A stretch of DNA of 64,000 bases from Rotaria socialis (taxonomy: Eukaryota; Rotifera; Eurotatoria; Philodinida; Philodinidae), in assembly GCA_905331475.1 (NCBI GenBank), contig CAJNYU010002045.1:1-64000 (forward strand), given 5' to 3'. The notes beneath the pieces were generated by a model. The model ran no database searches and was not told where the DNA came from. It was given only the letters and a program-made list of their open reading frames with translations. Made by a program: the position numbers and the translations under genes. Within the stretch, counting starts at the first letter, position 1. Each line of letters opens with the position of its first letter. Below are positions 1 through 17,750 of this stretch, one piece after another.

Positions 1-3000
1 TTTTCATGATAATTTTCGTGTTCAGGCATTCTAGAATGACTCATATGTCGCATGCACTTTTTGCAGTACACATAACTCTCGGATGAAATCCGAAGTTTCC
101 ACATTTATTTAATTACAGACTACACGAAAAAAGCAATGTTTACCCATTACAGACCATAGTAACTAGCTTACGGTAACATTATAGACCATAGAAACTAGTC
201 TCTACCATTGTTAAATATACGAGCTAACAACTAATATTCCACTGACAGGCACAAGCAAATAGGTAATGATCTAAGTATGGGTTTTGGAAATCAAGGTAGA
301 CTTTTCAGGTGAGCTATTTTGATTTATTTTAGTAGGTCTACGGGATATATGTGAGTTCCTCATTTTAGCCCCAAAGGGGCTGCGCTAACAAGCTTTTTAT
401 ATGCACTACAGCAACGATTATTTATCTCTTCTCAATTATTTTTCATGATTAAACTGGTAATAAATCTGTAAAATAAGAATGTGATGCATATCCAATTTTC
501 TTTTTTCTGTGATAAAAAAAATCTTCGCCATAAACAGTGTCGGCATATTGTTTTAAATAATGTCTAGTTATATAACGTCTCATAGATCTCGTCAAAATCT
601 CAATATCTTGTATACCGTATTAATTGATATTGAATTCTTTTCAAATATGTCTGTTTGAGTATAGTCTAATTATAGTACATGCTAAATAACATAAGCCAAA
701 ATGGAGAACAGAAAACATGTAAAAAGAAAAACAAGAAAGACATCAAACACTAGAGAAAAACACGAAAGTAGAAAGAAAAGAAAAAAATAGATTTACATTA
801 TGATTCTCATTAGATTTTAGACAGCGAACTCTTTCAAGTCACAGAGTACGTAATATGATGTTGTCTAAAGATTTTGTGAAGATTCGATGAGTTTCTTTCA
901 AAGATATATTAGTCTTCTGTTATATTTCTCTAGTTTATGAAGCTATGTCAGATGCAGTATATGATGAAATATAAGATATAGCAAGCGTATTACAGCTGTA
1001 AATATTTATTTCACAAGTAATTCGAGCACTTTAAATAATATATATATTTATCTAGCTATAATTGACAGGGAAAAATCTATAAATACACACATATACTGAC
1101 TATATTAGAAAAAAACTGGAGATATGATATGTGCAATAATCGTATTAGGAACATTAGTTACACTATAAGAACGTTTGCATACCATCTACAGAAGGTGAAA
1201 ATCAATTAACTTAATGAAAATTTTACATATCGATTTTTATACTTTATTTTTCTATTCGACTTACTTGAAATTATCTTCAGAAAATCTTTTACTTTTTGCC
1301 AAAATGTTGTTTCATTTTTGTAAGACTTTCTCTTAGTTTTCTTTTGTAGTTCTTTATAATTACCTCTATGCTTCTAAACAACTATGTATACATTCTAAAT
1401 GTGAGTTCTATAGTGCAGTGAAATTTTTCAATCTACATAGAGCCGTGTGAGGCGAATCTGGAAAGTTTGTTTTATACTTTTGTCTTTCGTGCTCAATATC
1501 TTTTTTACTTTAGACGATAAATAAATGTGGAAACTTCGGATTTCATCCGAGAGTTATGTGTACTGCAAAAAGTGCATGCGACATATGAGTCATTCTAGAA
1601 TGCCTGAACACGAAAATTATCATGAAAAACTAGACAATTTGATTTCTGGATGGAGTTTTTGTGAATTTTGAGACGTTTTTCAGGCGATGTTTCGTTAGAA
1701 AGCTATGACTTAGTTCAAAACTAATATCAGATTTAGAATCAGCGTTAAAAACTGAGTCGATTTATATATGTTGTGAATAATTCTGAGAAAATTTTTTTTT
1801 TGAAAAATCCCTGTACTCCCCCTCAGGGATGGTCTGATCAAAAATGACAATTTTTTCGACAACTCAGCCATTTCTTGACGGATCCTTCTCATCTTCGAAC
1901 TCGACCTAGATATTGATAAGACAATTCTGTGCACAAAATTTCAGCTCAATCGAATGTAATTCTGAAGAGTTATCGAATAAACGGCCGGACACACTGACCG
2001 ATTCTATAGTGTACTCTTTTTTTTTTGAGTACACAAAAACACTTTTCTTCACAAAGAATGTAGAGTAAACATTTTTCTTTAATTTTTGTTTTTTCAGTTT
2101 TTCAAAATCTTGTCGGAGACAGACTCGACGCTAGTTTTCCCAAGAGTCCTAACAGCGTTCTAGATTCGACCCACTTTGGAGTGAATAAAAAATTAATCAT
2201 CATATAGTGGGACGAACCTAGAATTTCATTAAATTTCAGCATTATCATAAAAAATAAAGTTTTTCATCTATTTTTTATCCGATTTTGTTCATTTTTTCAT
2301 TAATGTGCGCTTAATTATTTCTCTACAAACATATACCGGTTTTATTGAATAGATCTCCAATGTGTCAAACACTAGATCTTCTTCTGGAAGCATCAAGACA
2401 AATGTTTTTGATAGATTCACCTCATATATGGTGCGAATCTAGAACGTTGCTAGTGCTCTTGGGAAAACTAGCGTAGAGTCTATCTCCGACAAGATTTCGA
2501 AAAACTGAAAACACAAAATTAAAGAAGAATGTTTGCTCTACATTCTTTGCGAAGAAAAGTTTTTCTATCGTCTAAAGTAAAAAAGATATTGAGTACGAAA
2601 GACAAAAGTATAAAAGACTTTCTACATTCGCCCGCATGGCTCTACCCTTGAACTGTTTACTCGTGTACATGCTATTTCATGCGATAAATATATACATAAT
2701 TACCGCATTCAGTTAGGCTGCCGTGAAATTGAAACCGTATGAAATCATCCGAGATGATTATGCTAAGAAAAGAACGATTATATAGTATGTGACTGTACTT
2801 TTACTTTTACATTTACATCTGATTAAAAACCTGGCTAGCGCAGTCCCTTTGCGGCTAAAATGAGGAACTCACATATATCCCGTAGACCTACTAAAATAAT
2901 TCAAAATAGCTAGCCTGAAAAGTCTACCTTGATTTCCAAAACCCATACTTAGATCATTACCTATTTTCTTGTGCCTGTCAGTGGAATATTAGTTGTTAGC

Positions 3001-3070
3001 TCGTATATTTAACAATGGTAGAGACTAGTTTCTATGGTCTATAATGTTACCGTAAGCTAGTTACTATGGT
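1..3070. repeat. Composite nested inverted-repeat element
   Basis: The first 3 kb is built from inverted repeats. Outer arms 153-387 and 2836-3070 are near-perfect reverse complements of 235 bp. Inner arms of about 1436-1518 plus 2041-2188 match about 2409-2643 in reverse. The inner left arm is split by an insertion at about 1519-2034. The first 110 bp of that insertion (1519-1628) is an exact reverse complement of 1-110. No transposase or other coding sequence is visible. The structure suggests a foldback or non-autonomous terminal-inverted-repeat element with a second element inserted in one arm. The right outer arm stops exactly at the single N at 3071, and the left repeat at position 1 is cut by the window edge. 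Confidence 0.85.
1519..2034. mobile_element. Nested insertion inside the inverted-repeat arm
   Basis: This block interrupts the left inner arm. The partner arm on the right runs straight through the equivalent point near 2566/2567. It starts with a sequence that contains a near-palindrome (CGGATTTCATCCG). It ends with a perfect 8-bp stem, 2009-2016 with 2027-2034, around a T-rich loop. A diverged copy of its start lies at 33535-33592. No coding potential and no clear target-site duplication are seen. It is probably a MITE-like non-autonomous element. Confidence 0.55.
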
Positions 3071-3071
3071 N
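3071..3071. other. Single-N assembly join
   Basis: One N lies exactly where the outer inverted repeat ends. The sequence to its right has no counterpart near the left arm. This is probably an assembly join at a repeat boundary, so the adjacency of the repeat and the following GPCR gene is not guaranteed. Confidence 0.7.
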
Positions 3072-4321
3072 CGCCCCCTAGAGCATGGGCCGCAAAAATC
3101 TCGCTTTTAAACTTATACTCACTATTTTCTTCGAAAATATACGTGAGTTTCACGAAATTTGCGCATGATATTCAACTCGTTTAAAAAAACGATTTTTTTC
3201 TTGGTGAGATTCGATAATTGACAGCACACAAAATGTGTTTGATGAATATTTTTAAGATTACCATTCTTAATCAGTAGGTATTGTCGGGAAAATAGAATTT
3301 GTTCATATGGTTGCCAACGTTTTTGCTGCAGTAATCTATTGCATCGTTCACTAGAATTCATTTTATAGTGAGATGATTTATTTGAAATGAGTTCAATTTG
3401 AAACCTTTTTTGATTCAGTTTCAAAATATTTTAATAGAAGATGAATTTTAATTAAGTCTTTAACATATTTATATCTACATTAGTTATTTGATCCCATGCA
3501 TTGATTTAGATATCATTCTAGAGAAATTCTTTATAAATATCTAGAAAATATTTTATACAAGTTAAGTATAGGCAAAATTTCAAAAACATTTTGCGAAACT
3601 TCACCAGTAAAATCTGTCATTAACAAGGAATCAACTACACTCAAAACGCTATTGTTGAATGATAATATCATGTTTTTGGTATGTATATTGTGAAAAGTAT
3701 CACGTTTCGAAGTTAGTGTTACCAATAATAACATGATTCTAAAGCTATTATTAACTGTTGTCGACTAGGAAAAGTTTATTGAATCATATAGTTGTTTCTT
3801 TGTAGCTTAGATTGAAGTTTGCTTTTAATATGTATTAAGTTTATCAGTATATACTGTGAGCTCAAATATTTGTACAGAAAAGCTCTAAGTTATAATGGTC
3901 TCTACCCAACAGCTATAGTTAACGTCAATTTTCTTTGGTATGTTAGATGAAAACAGCTATCTTTATGCAGCATCTTATCATGACAAAATACTTAAAAAAC
4001 CAAAATACATCTATTTTTCTCTCCGATTATACTGTTCAATACTACAGTAGTAGTTGCTAACTAGACTTTTTCACTATTGCAAACACTGTACGAATGTCAA
4101 TTAAGATAAAGTGTTCGTCAAGAGTCTAAAGTATTGGTCTATATATAGCAGTATTTCGAATAGCTCCTAACTTCGAAAAAAGATAAAACCAATGGAGATC
4201 ATCACCTCTCATGTGTCTGTATCAGAATCTTGGTAAGGTGCATAGGAAATTAAATGAATTTTGAATGTATTCATAGAAAATATTTAATTAAATATAACTC
4301 TTTTATTAGGTACCATTAACA
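3072..4321. other. Intergenic, no feature recognised
   Basis: AT-rich sequence upstream of the first GPCR. Short open frames on the minus strand show no recognisable motif and look like chance. A promoter for the downstream gene is presumably here, but no specific site can be assigned. Confidence 0.5.
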
Positions 4322-7300
4322 ATGACAAATATATCAACAGCAGCAACAAAAACATCGGCCATTAATTTACCGGAAAATTATTATAAATTTCGCAAAATAC
4401 ATAATATTCTGGCTCAAATTTCCCTTCCCTATATCTCCGTTATAGTTTGTCTTGGTCTTATTACTAATACATTAACTATCGTACTTTTATCCAAAGGTTT
4501 TGTAACAAAAGATCTTAAACACAAATGGACATTGATTGCATTAGGTGAATATATATCAGGATATTATTAGTTTATATTCCTAATTTAGAGTTTTCTTTAT
4601 TGCTCTTTGTTTCCATGATTGTCGATTTCTTCGCAGGTCAAAATCGATTGGATATCAATGTGGCCTTTAAGTTAACACAGAAGAAAAAAAAGTTTCACAT
4701 ATTAGATACCAAATATATTGATAGTGTATTTAAGAAACGAACTTTCTAATGTTATTTTCTAAACATAATTGATAACTAGAAACAGAAAAAAAAATAGTAG
4801 TCATGTTTTTCTATGATTGTAGTTAATCAAAAATAATATATACATACTGAAAAACAATATTGAAATAATCATATGGAACAATAACTTTTCTTGCGCAAAT
4901 AAAAACTTCGTATCATACCACTTACTGTAATTATACTATTTGTGCATTAGTAATGAGGTTAGATCGACAAAAACATCTATCACAAATCATTAATATTCCG
5001 TTATGCAGTGATTATAGTTTTCTTTTTTATTTTCAATAAATTCGAGTTTTTTCTTCTGCCAAAAAAAACAATTTATTATTAAAAGTGATTTGCCATAAAA
5101 ATGTTCAATCAATTTAGCATGCATAGTTATCCTTATTTGTATTCGTAGATTAAACATGTTTTGTTTCTCTTCGTTTCAGTCTTACATATTAAAAATAATT
5201 TGAAAACCAATCTCCAATAAGATATTTATAATGTCAAACAGTTAATCGAATCTTCTACATTTTAATTCTCATGAAATAATTTGAAAAATATCTTTTTTGC
5301 ATACACATAAGAATTATGCATGCATGTCAATGACTATACATTATTACTTTTCTATACAACTAATAACTATTGTATGCGTGACAATAACAAACACGTTCAT
5401 GTAGAAATAAGAAGATTATATTGAGAGTGTGATGTATATCATGCAGCGTTCTTTAAAAACAAAACGTACTGTCATATAGGTATAAGATAATTAAGCTAGA
5501 TTGTCACAGGATTTTAAAATAATATTCATCTTGTTATAATGAGCTGTACGCGAAAACTTGTTTCAAATATAACTTTTCTAAAAGAATAGACTGTTTGTGC
5601 ATGAACTTTTTCGATTATTTTATACAAATAGATTTAGAATAAGTATCATTTATAATGAAGTCTATTCTAGTAAAAATTAAATCATTTTTATTTTCTTCTA
5701 TCTTTTTGTTTAGCTCTCAGTGATCTTGTTCACAATATTGCTTTATTAATTCGAGTTATTCATGATGTCATTGATGGAAAAATTGAATATATTTGCATTG
5801 CCATTTCTTTTCTTAGCCATTTAGCTGAATTACTTTCAGCTTGTTTCACCGTTTTATTCACCGTGCAACGTTATGCAGCTGTTCGTTATCCATTACAAGC
5901 AGCTTTTCGAACAAGATCATCACCAATTGCTTTTCTCCTGCCAGTTTTTATATGTAGCATAATATTTTGTATTGCATTATCGTATTTCAATTTATACATC
6001 CATTGTCATGAAGAATTGAAATTAAGTTGGTTCTTTGCTGATGCATTGTTATCATTTATCATTCCATTTTCACTCATTCTAATATTCAATATATTAATTG
6101 TCAATTTAATTCGAAAACATGCACGTTCACCTTTTACTGCACAAGCAACGTTATTACCAGCGAATAGACGTGCCAAAAATAATATACGTTATAAGTTTAG
6201 AAAAAATAATCATTCAAAAGAGAGTTTTTCAATAACTGGCTCATATGGTGTTGCACGTACTTCACATGGCCCATTAATTGAAACAGATGTTGATAGAAGA
6301 TTAAGCTCAAGTATTTCATTGATGAAGAATAATAAAAGTAATACTTCATCAATAAGAATGACACCACGATCACCATGTAGCATTTCAAATGAAACGGAAT
6401 TTCAAGCAAGTGAACAGTCATTTCCTATAGTATGTATCTTAGCAATAATTAAATAGACTAACTTGGTCGAGACAAATAGAAACAATCTTTTTCGTTTGCA
6501 TACATCCTTCATAGAAGGCAATTTACAGCTACTGGAGTAACTAAGAGCAAGTGTCTAACTGGAACGCCAGACTATCAATAATAGTTATTATCCTAACAAT
6601 GGAAAAAAGTAAAAACATAAACATTACAATCTTTGACACTATTTATTGTATAGACTTCTGTCAATATTATGGAGCAGTAACTTTATAACTGATATCCTAT
6701 GGTTACATCACAAGCTAAAGTCTACTTTTTATGCATAAGTGAGAGTAAAAAGCTGCAACTAGTTTAGGTCGTTGAGGAAGATAGAATAAATAACATTTTT
6801 CATATCTTGTATAGTAGAATATTTAGTAATAAATTGATAAATCAATGGTATTTTATAAGGCGACACAAATGAATCGATGCGTATGCCTTTTGCTAAATGA
6901 AAATATCCTATAAAAAAGATCGATATGTTAATTAAATATTTTTCTATATTCCGCCATGCATATTTTATTTCAAAAAAATAATAATTATTGTAGCTGTCAG
7001 CGTTTTAACTGTCTTAAGCGTTCAAGCGTAAGTGAATTGAAATACATATAGCGTAAACAACAATCTTGAAGCTTATTGGAAACGAAAAAACTAAATGAAC
7101 TGAAAACAAATGAGAAGGAAATCAAACAAATGTAATTACCGGCTTGATAAAAAATTATGAAAACTACTATTGGATTTCGTATAAAATATGTTGCAGTATT
7201 ACAGAAAAAAGCTCAATATCAACTAAAAGCAACATGATTCTAGATGATGTTTAAGGAATACATCGGTAGCAGATTCTTTTCTTTAAAAGCATATTTTTAA

Positions 7301-8026
7301 TGATGAAAAATAATTTTTTTCTTTAATAAAAATTTTTATTTAATTTATCGAATCCTTCGAGATTTTCATTTTGAATAAGAATATTAATGAAACCTGTATT
7401 TTTTTTTTGTTTAGTTACCACCAGAAAGAGTAAATTCAGATTGTTTACCAAATACTCATTCAGTGTCGACTTCACCCCAAACTAATAAACCAGACCAGGA
7501 TGTTCAACGAAAAAGCCAACATAGATCTTCGAATATAAATCCTTCACGAAGAGTATCGCATCTATCAAACGATTTAGATTTTATTTCCAATAAAAGTTCA
7601 CAAGCAACACAATCCATTCGTGTTACACGTATGCTGGTACTTGTTTCTACTTGTTTTCTTATACTTAATGCACCAACACATTTATGTATTATTGCTTTAA
7701 AAATTTATACCGGTTTTGATTTTCAAGTCTCTAATGAACATGCAGAGCTTGATAAATTTAGACAAGCAAAAAATTTAACAAGTACTCAATTGCAAAATTT
7801 TGTTTTTGTTCAAGAGAAAAATAATAAAATGGTTGAAAACAAACTTGTATTAGACTATGATATGGATATTATTGATGACCCAATAACGGTTCATTTATTC
7901 TATACCGCCATTTTATTCACACAATTGATATCATATGCATCTTATTCGATCAATTTTTTTCTTTATTCTTTTAGTGGTGTTGCATTTCGAACACGTCTCA
8001 AACAAATTTTTAATAAATTGCGTTGA
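4322..8026 (+). CDS. Rhodopsin-class (class A) G protein-coupled receptor, orphan
   Basis: Three exons, 4322-4544, 5714-6429 and 7415-8026, join in frame at GT..AG sites to give about 516 residues. Seven hydrophobic segments are visible. TM2 carries LALSDLV across the first splice, and the TM3 end reads VQRY (residues 125-128) in place of DRY. TM6 starts near residue 383, and TM7 ends SINFFLY in place of NPxxY. Intracellular loop 3 is very long, about 175 residues, rich in Ser, Asn and Arg, and split by intron 2. The receptor should act at the plasma membrane. The TM sequence suggests a peptide-receptor-like orphan, but the ligand cannot be named. Introns are 1,169 and 985 bp. An AATAAA lies at 8105-8110, about 80 bp after the stop. 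Confidence 0.85.
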
Positions 8027-10440
8027 CATTATAGTTTATATTGTAAACTGAATGTCTATTTATTTTTCGTGACAACAATGTAACTCTTTCGTTCGTTTCT
8101 GTGTAATAAAATAAATCAAAAATGATGAAAAACTACATAACCTATCAAAATTACAATGACATTCGAAATCGTTTTAAATAATCTATAGAGTATTGTATTC
8201 CATGTAAATAATAATAAAGATTTAGCACAGTGATTGTTTATTTATCAGAAAAAAAAAGCCAAAGAACTGAACTATTATTGATACGACTATCATTGTAATA
8301 TAATTACTTTACTTTAATGCACAATAATGATACGAGACCAATTCACTTCCGATTGGAATTTCCATTTTTAGAAAGTTATTTTTTGAATTAGTTCTCTTAG
8401 TAAAGACAAATGCAAAAATGTGTTTTTTTCAAATGACTAAAACCTAAAAATCAATTAATTATCAAATCTTTTTTTTTGACCTGTAGATTTATTGTCCCTA
8501 TCATATAAGGTTGACATTTTAATTATCAAATCTTCAGTGAATATCTCTCAAACTATCTGGGTAAAGAGTCTAAAAACTTGATGATAAAATTTAAAGTCTA
8601 TTGTGATGTTCATGGAAATATTTTCAGCAAAATAAAATTGGAAAAATAGGCTTCACACTAAAAAAAGAACTATTTTCTATAGATTCTACCAAACTTTGAA
8701 ACAAAACTTTTATTTTCCCACTGTTGACAGATTCTACAAAAGAACTTGTACTGTTTGGAATGAATTATAAACTTTGCATTCGATTGCAGAACCCGTTTTT
8801 CGTTGGTATGCATGTCTTTTCTCATTCTACTAATGAGAGATAGATTAAATTTTTTCTTTTTGAAAAATACTCATAAAAAATTTTCAATGTAGAATTTATA
8901 TTCGTAAGAGTTTTCTATCGACTGTAATATTTTGCTGTTGAAAATGCTTCATTAATTCAAAAATTTTTAAAGTACTTAAATATATGTAGTGAAATGATAT
9001 GTTGCCGTTTATGTCACGTTGCTACTCGTAGTTGATTTACTAATGATTCTTTTGGAAAACAATTTCCCGCGTACTACTTAACATATATGAAACATATAAA
9101 GATAATTTTGACGAAAATTTATCATTCCGATTTACAACTAATTTTGATTTTGCTGAATAAATTTCCTAAATAATTCTATATAAACTAATAATATGCACGT
9201 AGCTAGATGAATTTTGATTAATATATCAATTTACTTAAAAGAAAATCATATGTTCCCAGTAGAACAGTTTGTTTTGTATAAATACAATGAAAAAAGAACA
9301 TTATATGCTACAAGCAATACTTCATCGTATGTACATCAGAACAACACAGAAGTATGTTTGTACTCGGTTTTTATTTGATTCTAGCATCTAACATAGGATT
9401 TTCATTCTTGCAATAAAGTTTACAAGAAAATTAGATTACATCTAATTGGAAAACAAAATTCATGTACATTGTAAAGCGTTATTCAAGATCTGCAGATATG
9501 ATGTACTAATACATTTTAACTAATTTATTCGAGTTCTCTAGATTTCTAGACATCCACTGACGTGAGATACAAGTATGGTTGATACTGGTGAACATTTTTG
9601 TCTATTGAAAAACTTCTTAAAAGGCTACATTGATACGTCCTTGGCTTGAGTTTTATTTATCGAGATATATATTCAATTGATCCGAACCAATCAAATTTAG
9701 GTTTCGGCTAAAATTTTGGTCAAACTTAAAACATGTCATGTTCGGATCAGCTTTACACATAATTAAATGAATCTGAACCTATTAATTCTCCAGAAAAACC
9801 TAGTAGTTTTTTCTTCAATTGTAAAAGAACTTGATTATTAGCTAATTAAAAGCCATTTGTAGGTTTTTTCATCTTTCAAACAAAGTCTATCTTACTTGTC
9901 TATGCTAACAATATATCATTACAAGTGCATTAACACTATCGTATATGTAATCTTAAATGTGAGAGAGTAGCGATAAGGCAGAAAATAAAAAATTAATTTG
10001 ACTAATTTCATATTAGATCTCGAGAGAGATCCTATGTTGATGAAATCCAATTGACATACTATAATAATTAGTGAGAAATTATGTATGAATGTACTTGATG
10101 TTTGAATAGTATGTCAGCTGCAATCAATCTGTTCTTTGTTCGAAAAAGCCTATTCTTATTGATTTCTTAGATTTTCATCAAATTTATTTAATGAAAAATG
10201 AACAGCTACATGATTGTATTTATTAACACACTCGTTCTTTTGTACTGTTTGTGACAGAAAAACCAAAGCGAAGAAAAAACACACATTGAGAAAAGAAAAA
10301 GAAATTTAATCACACTACTAAACAGAATATGAATGAGAAACGAAAATAAAACTTCACCTGTACATTCAAATGCACGCTCAATTACACAATTTAATGAAAT
10401 AAATTAGTATTCTCACATTGAATGACAACAATCAAACGTT
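8027..10440. other. Convergent intergenic region
   Basis: This spacer lies between the 3' ends of the GPCR (+) and membralin (-). It holds the GPCR polyadenylation signal near 8105. No RNA gene, repeat array or credible ORF was recognised in the rest. Confidence 0.5.
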
Positions 10441-14739
<4,299 letters not shown>

Positions 14740-17700
14740 GACACGCTGATCAAATATCTTTCATAGTTGAAGAAAGTTTAAGGAAAAAATATCTAGAAAA
14801 GTTATAAAAATTATTTTTTGTTAATCGATCATTAAAACATGCTTTGTCTTGGATGCATAAAAATAATAAAATGAAATATAGTTTTGAACATGTTTTATTT
14901 TAATCAATAGAATACGTCATTTTAATTCAATGATCAATCTTTATGTTGGATCAGAATTATACAATCATAAGTATTATTCCTTGATATTGCGAACTAATAA
15001 GTAGATGATGATGTTCTACCGAACGTCAATAATAATTATATGCATATTAAGTTATCAATTTTTTCATTGATATATCAGGAAAAATGAGTTGAATTGATGA
15101 ATATCATGAATCACCATATCTAAACAAGCAAACAGCAATAGAATAAAAATTTGTTTAATTTAGTCTACATTTTCGAACACAATATTAAACTGTTTGTCGA
15201 CGAGCAGAATGTTATTTGATTAATTTATTAGAATATTAAATAGTTTTAGTTTTATTGCTCAGTTTTAAAAATCAATTAATTAAACCATTGATTTACTTCT
15301 CTTGCTATTTTGCTGTTGAATATTCCTTCTTCATGCGATGTAAATGATCCCCATTAACCTGTGAAGACAATTATTTGATTTTAGTATCGCTATTTTGATA
15401 AATTACTAACTGTGCATGATTTAATTCTTTTTTTTTCAAAAGATTATTAATTTTTAGGACCGAACATTAGCATTTAATAAATGTTTGTTCGATACCATTG
15501 ATGTTTCAAAGAAAAGATAGACACTTGAACAAAAGTATTAGGTATTATTTATTAAAATGACCAAAATAATGAAGTAATACTAGAGAAATAATGACAAATG
15601 ATCACAAATAAATAAAGTAGATATATTTTTCCTGTAACAAATCGAAAATTTATATCAGTTTGAATAATAAGCGAATAGAAATTATGTCAAAAGATGTCTC
15701 TACAATGCTAATCGAAAATTACGATTCTTTACATATAACTATTTAATCATATATAATGAGTTCATTGAGATTCAAACAAAACATCGATGCTTTTGCTTTC
15801 TAAATTGACATTGATTAGCTAATTATGAGAGCGCGCATTGCAATCACTCATTGCTGCATGAAATTTATCCGTTTATGAATTTAAGCTTACTGTGGTTTTA
15901 TCCTGGTGTTGACTCGTCTTCGTTTCGTATCCCCCTACTACACACACAACTATATATATTTCTCATCCGCTGACTTATTTATCTAAATTATTCTTTTTAT
16001 ATTACTAAATTTGATAAACTTTTTAATGGCACCTATAGTGTGAATTAGTAATTCTCCATCATCACACATTCTTCTGTAACTTTTAAAAGTATAGGTTTAA
16101 CCATGTATTTGAGAAACTGAATTGATTTGTCATCTAAATTGAATAATCAACAACAAGGTGATTATATGATTAGAATCTTTATCAAAAAAAAAACACTACC
16201 ATTTCCGATTGATACAAGTATGTACAAGTCGATGTTATGAAACACAAAACATGTTACAGATACTTCACCATTACCTATTGAACGCAACATCATTTTTCTC
16301 AAATACTACGACGTAACTTTCATATTGTTGATGAGATAAAATAAAAGGTAAATTGTTTATATGGACAAATCTCAATAGTTAATTACTAGAAGAAAAAAAA
16401 CGCTAGTTCAGAATCACCAAAACAATCTGCAAATACGATTGATCACAGAATAAAGAACAAATATGGATGATAAAGGCTTAAAACGAAATTGATATATTAC
16501 GTTAAATATTATTTTACGTTTCACATTTCATGTATAGGTGTCTCCTCTTTTTATTCTTCTAGAAAAGATATCTACATACAATGTTACTACTTAAAATTGA
16601 CTTGTACTTGTCGTAATTTATGATGATAATTAAACTGGGCATTTTTTATTAAAATTATTTTTGAAACTAGTTTACTTTTCGTGTGGTTTCAACGAACGTG
16701 TAAGTAGACTTACGAAATTAGTAAAGAGATGATACTTGAACAATATCACTCAATGGTACTGAATGAATTGATCTCAACAGAAACTAAGATACATTCATCG
16801 CATGTCATATACGGTCACACTATTTCTATATCAGCTACTCGAAAACTATTCGTAGCACAACATAATAGTCTAAAAGTGTTGAGCAACAAATTGGCAGCTA
16901 CAATGTTCATTGCCTCCGTGCTGCATTCACTACAGTTCGAGCTAAGAAATACAATCATTATCGTCTAAAACTGACATTGCTTTTTAATTCCTATTTTTTT
17001 CAACAGTTTAACAACGACAACGATGAACATGATATTGGGTGTTCTCGTTAAATACAGTTTACGAAGCTGAAGAGTTGCTTGTAGGTATACTACTTTGTTG
17101 AATTTTAATGATTTCATTATGGGATTCACATCATATTTAATGTTAAAAAATTATATTTATGAAACAAAGAAATTCGCCAAGTAGTATTCTATGACTACGT
17201 CAGAACCTAATAGAATTCCAAATAATGAACGCTATTTATTTAGGAAAATACACAATTTAGACTTTAAAGAAATATTCTACTTTTTTCTACTCATTCTGCA
17301 GTTTAGAACTATAGTGGAACGACTTTTTTTGATGCAGTTCTAGGATAGCTTCTTTTTTCTCTTCATTCGTGAAAGAATCCACAATTGATTACATGAATAC
17401 ATTTTTTTTCAAATGGCGACTCAATGCGACATCTACAGAATAACTTCCTATATGTGCTTGTTTCAGAAAATCAATAAATAACAAAAACTAAATAAAAAGT
17501 TGAAAAATGTAATTAAAAAAAAATTCATAATACTACATGAAAAGTGTTCAAAAGAGATCACAATTCGTTTAATAATTCTTTATCATTAATCGACATTTGT
17601 TTCTGTCTATCTGTCTATTCGTTAGTTTATTTGTTTGTTTATTGATATTTTGTTGCACTGTCAGAAGAAATAGAACGAAGAAAGCACTCATTTTTTTTCT

Positions 17701-17750
17701 GATTTTTCAGATTCAAACTATTGTGTATTTGTATGTCAATTGCGTAAAGA
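14740..17750. promoter_or_regulatory. Divergent intergenic region, membralin / makorin-like
   Basis: Three kilobases separate two divergently transcribed genes, so both promoters must lie here. The sequence is AT-rich. No specific promoter element, repeat or convincing ORF could be defined; the frame at 16729-16968 (+) has no recognisable motif. Confidence 0.45.

Noticed and set aside
3122-3424. 100-codon minus-strand open frame
   Set aside because: No recognisable motif, no splice partner, and base use like the flanking non-coding DNA.
16729-16968. 79-codon ORF in the divergent spacer
   Set aside because: No family resemblance and no splice partner; probably chance.
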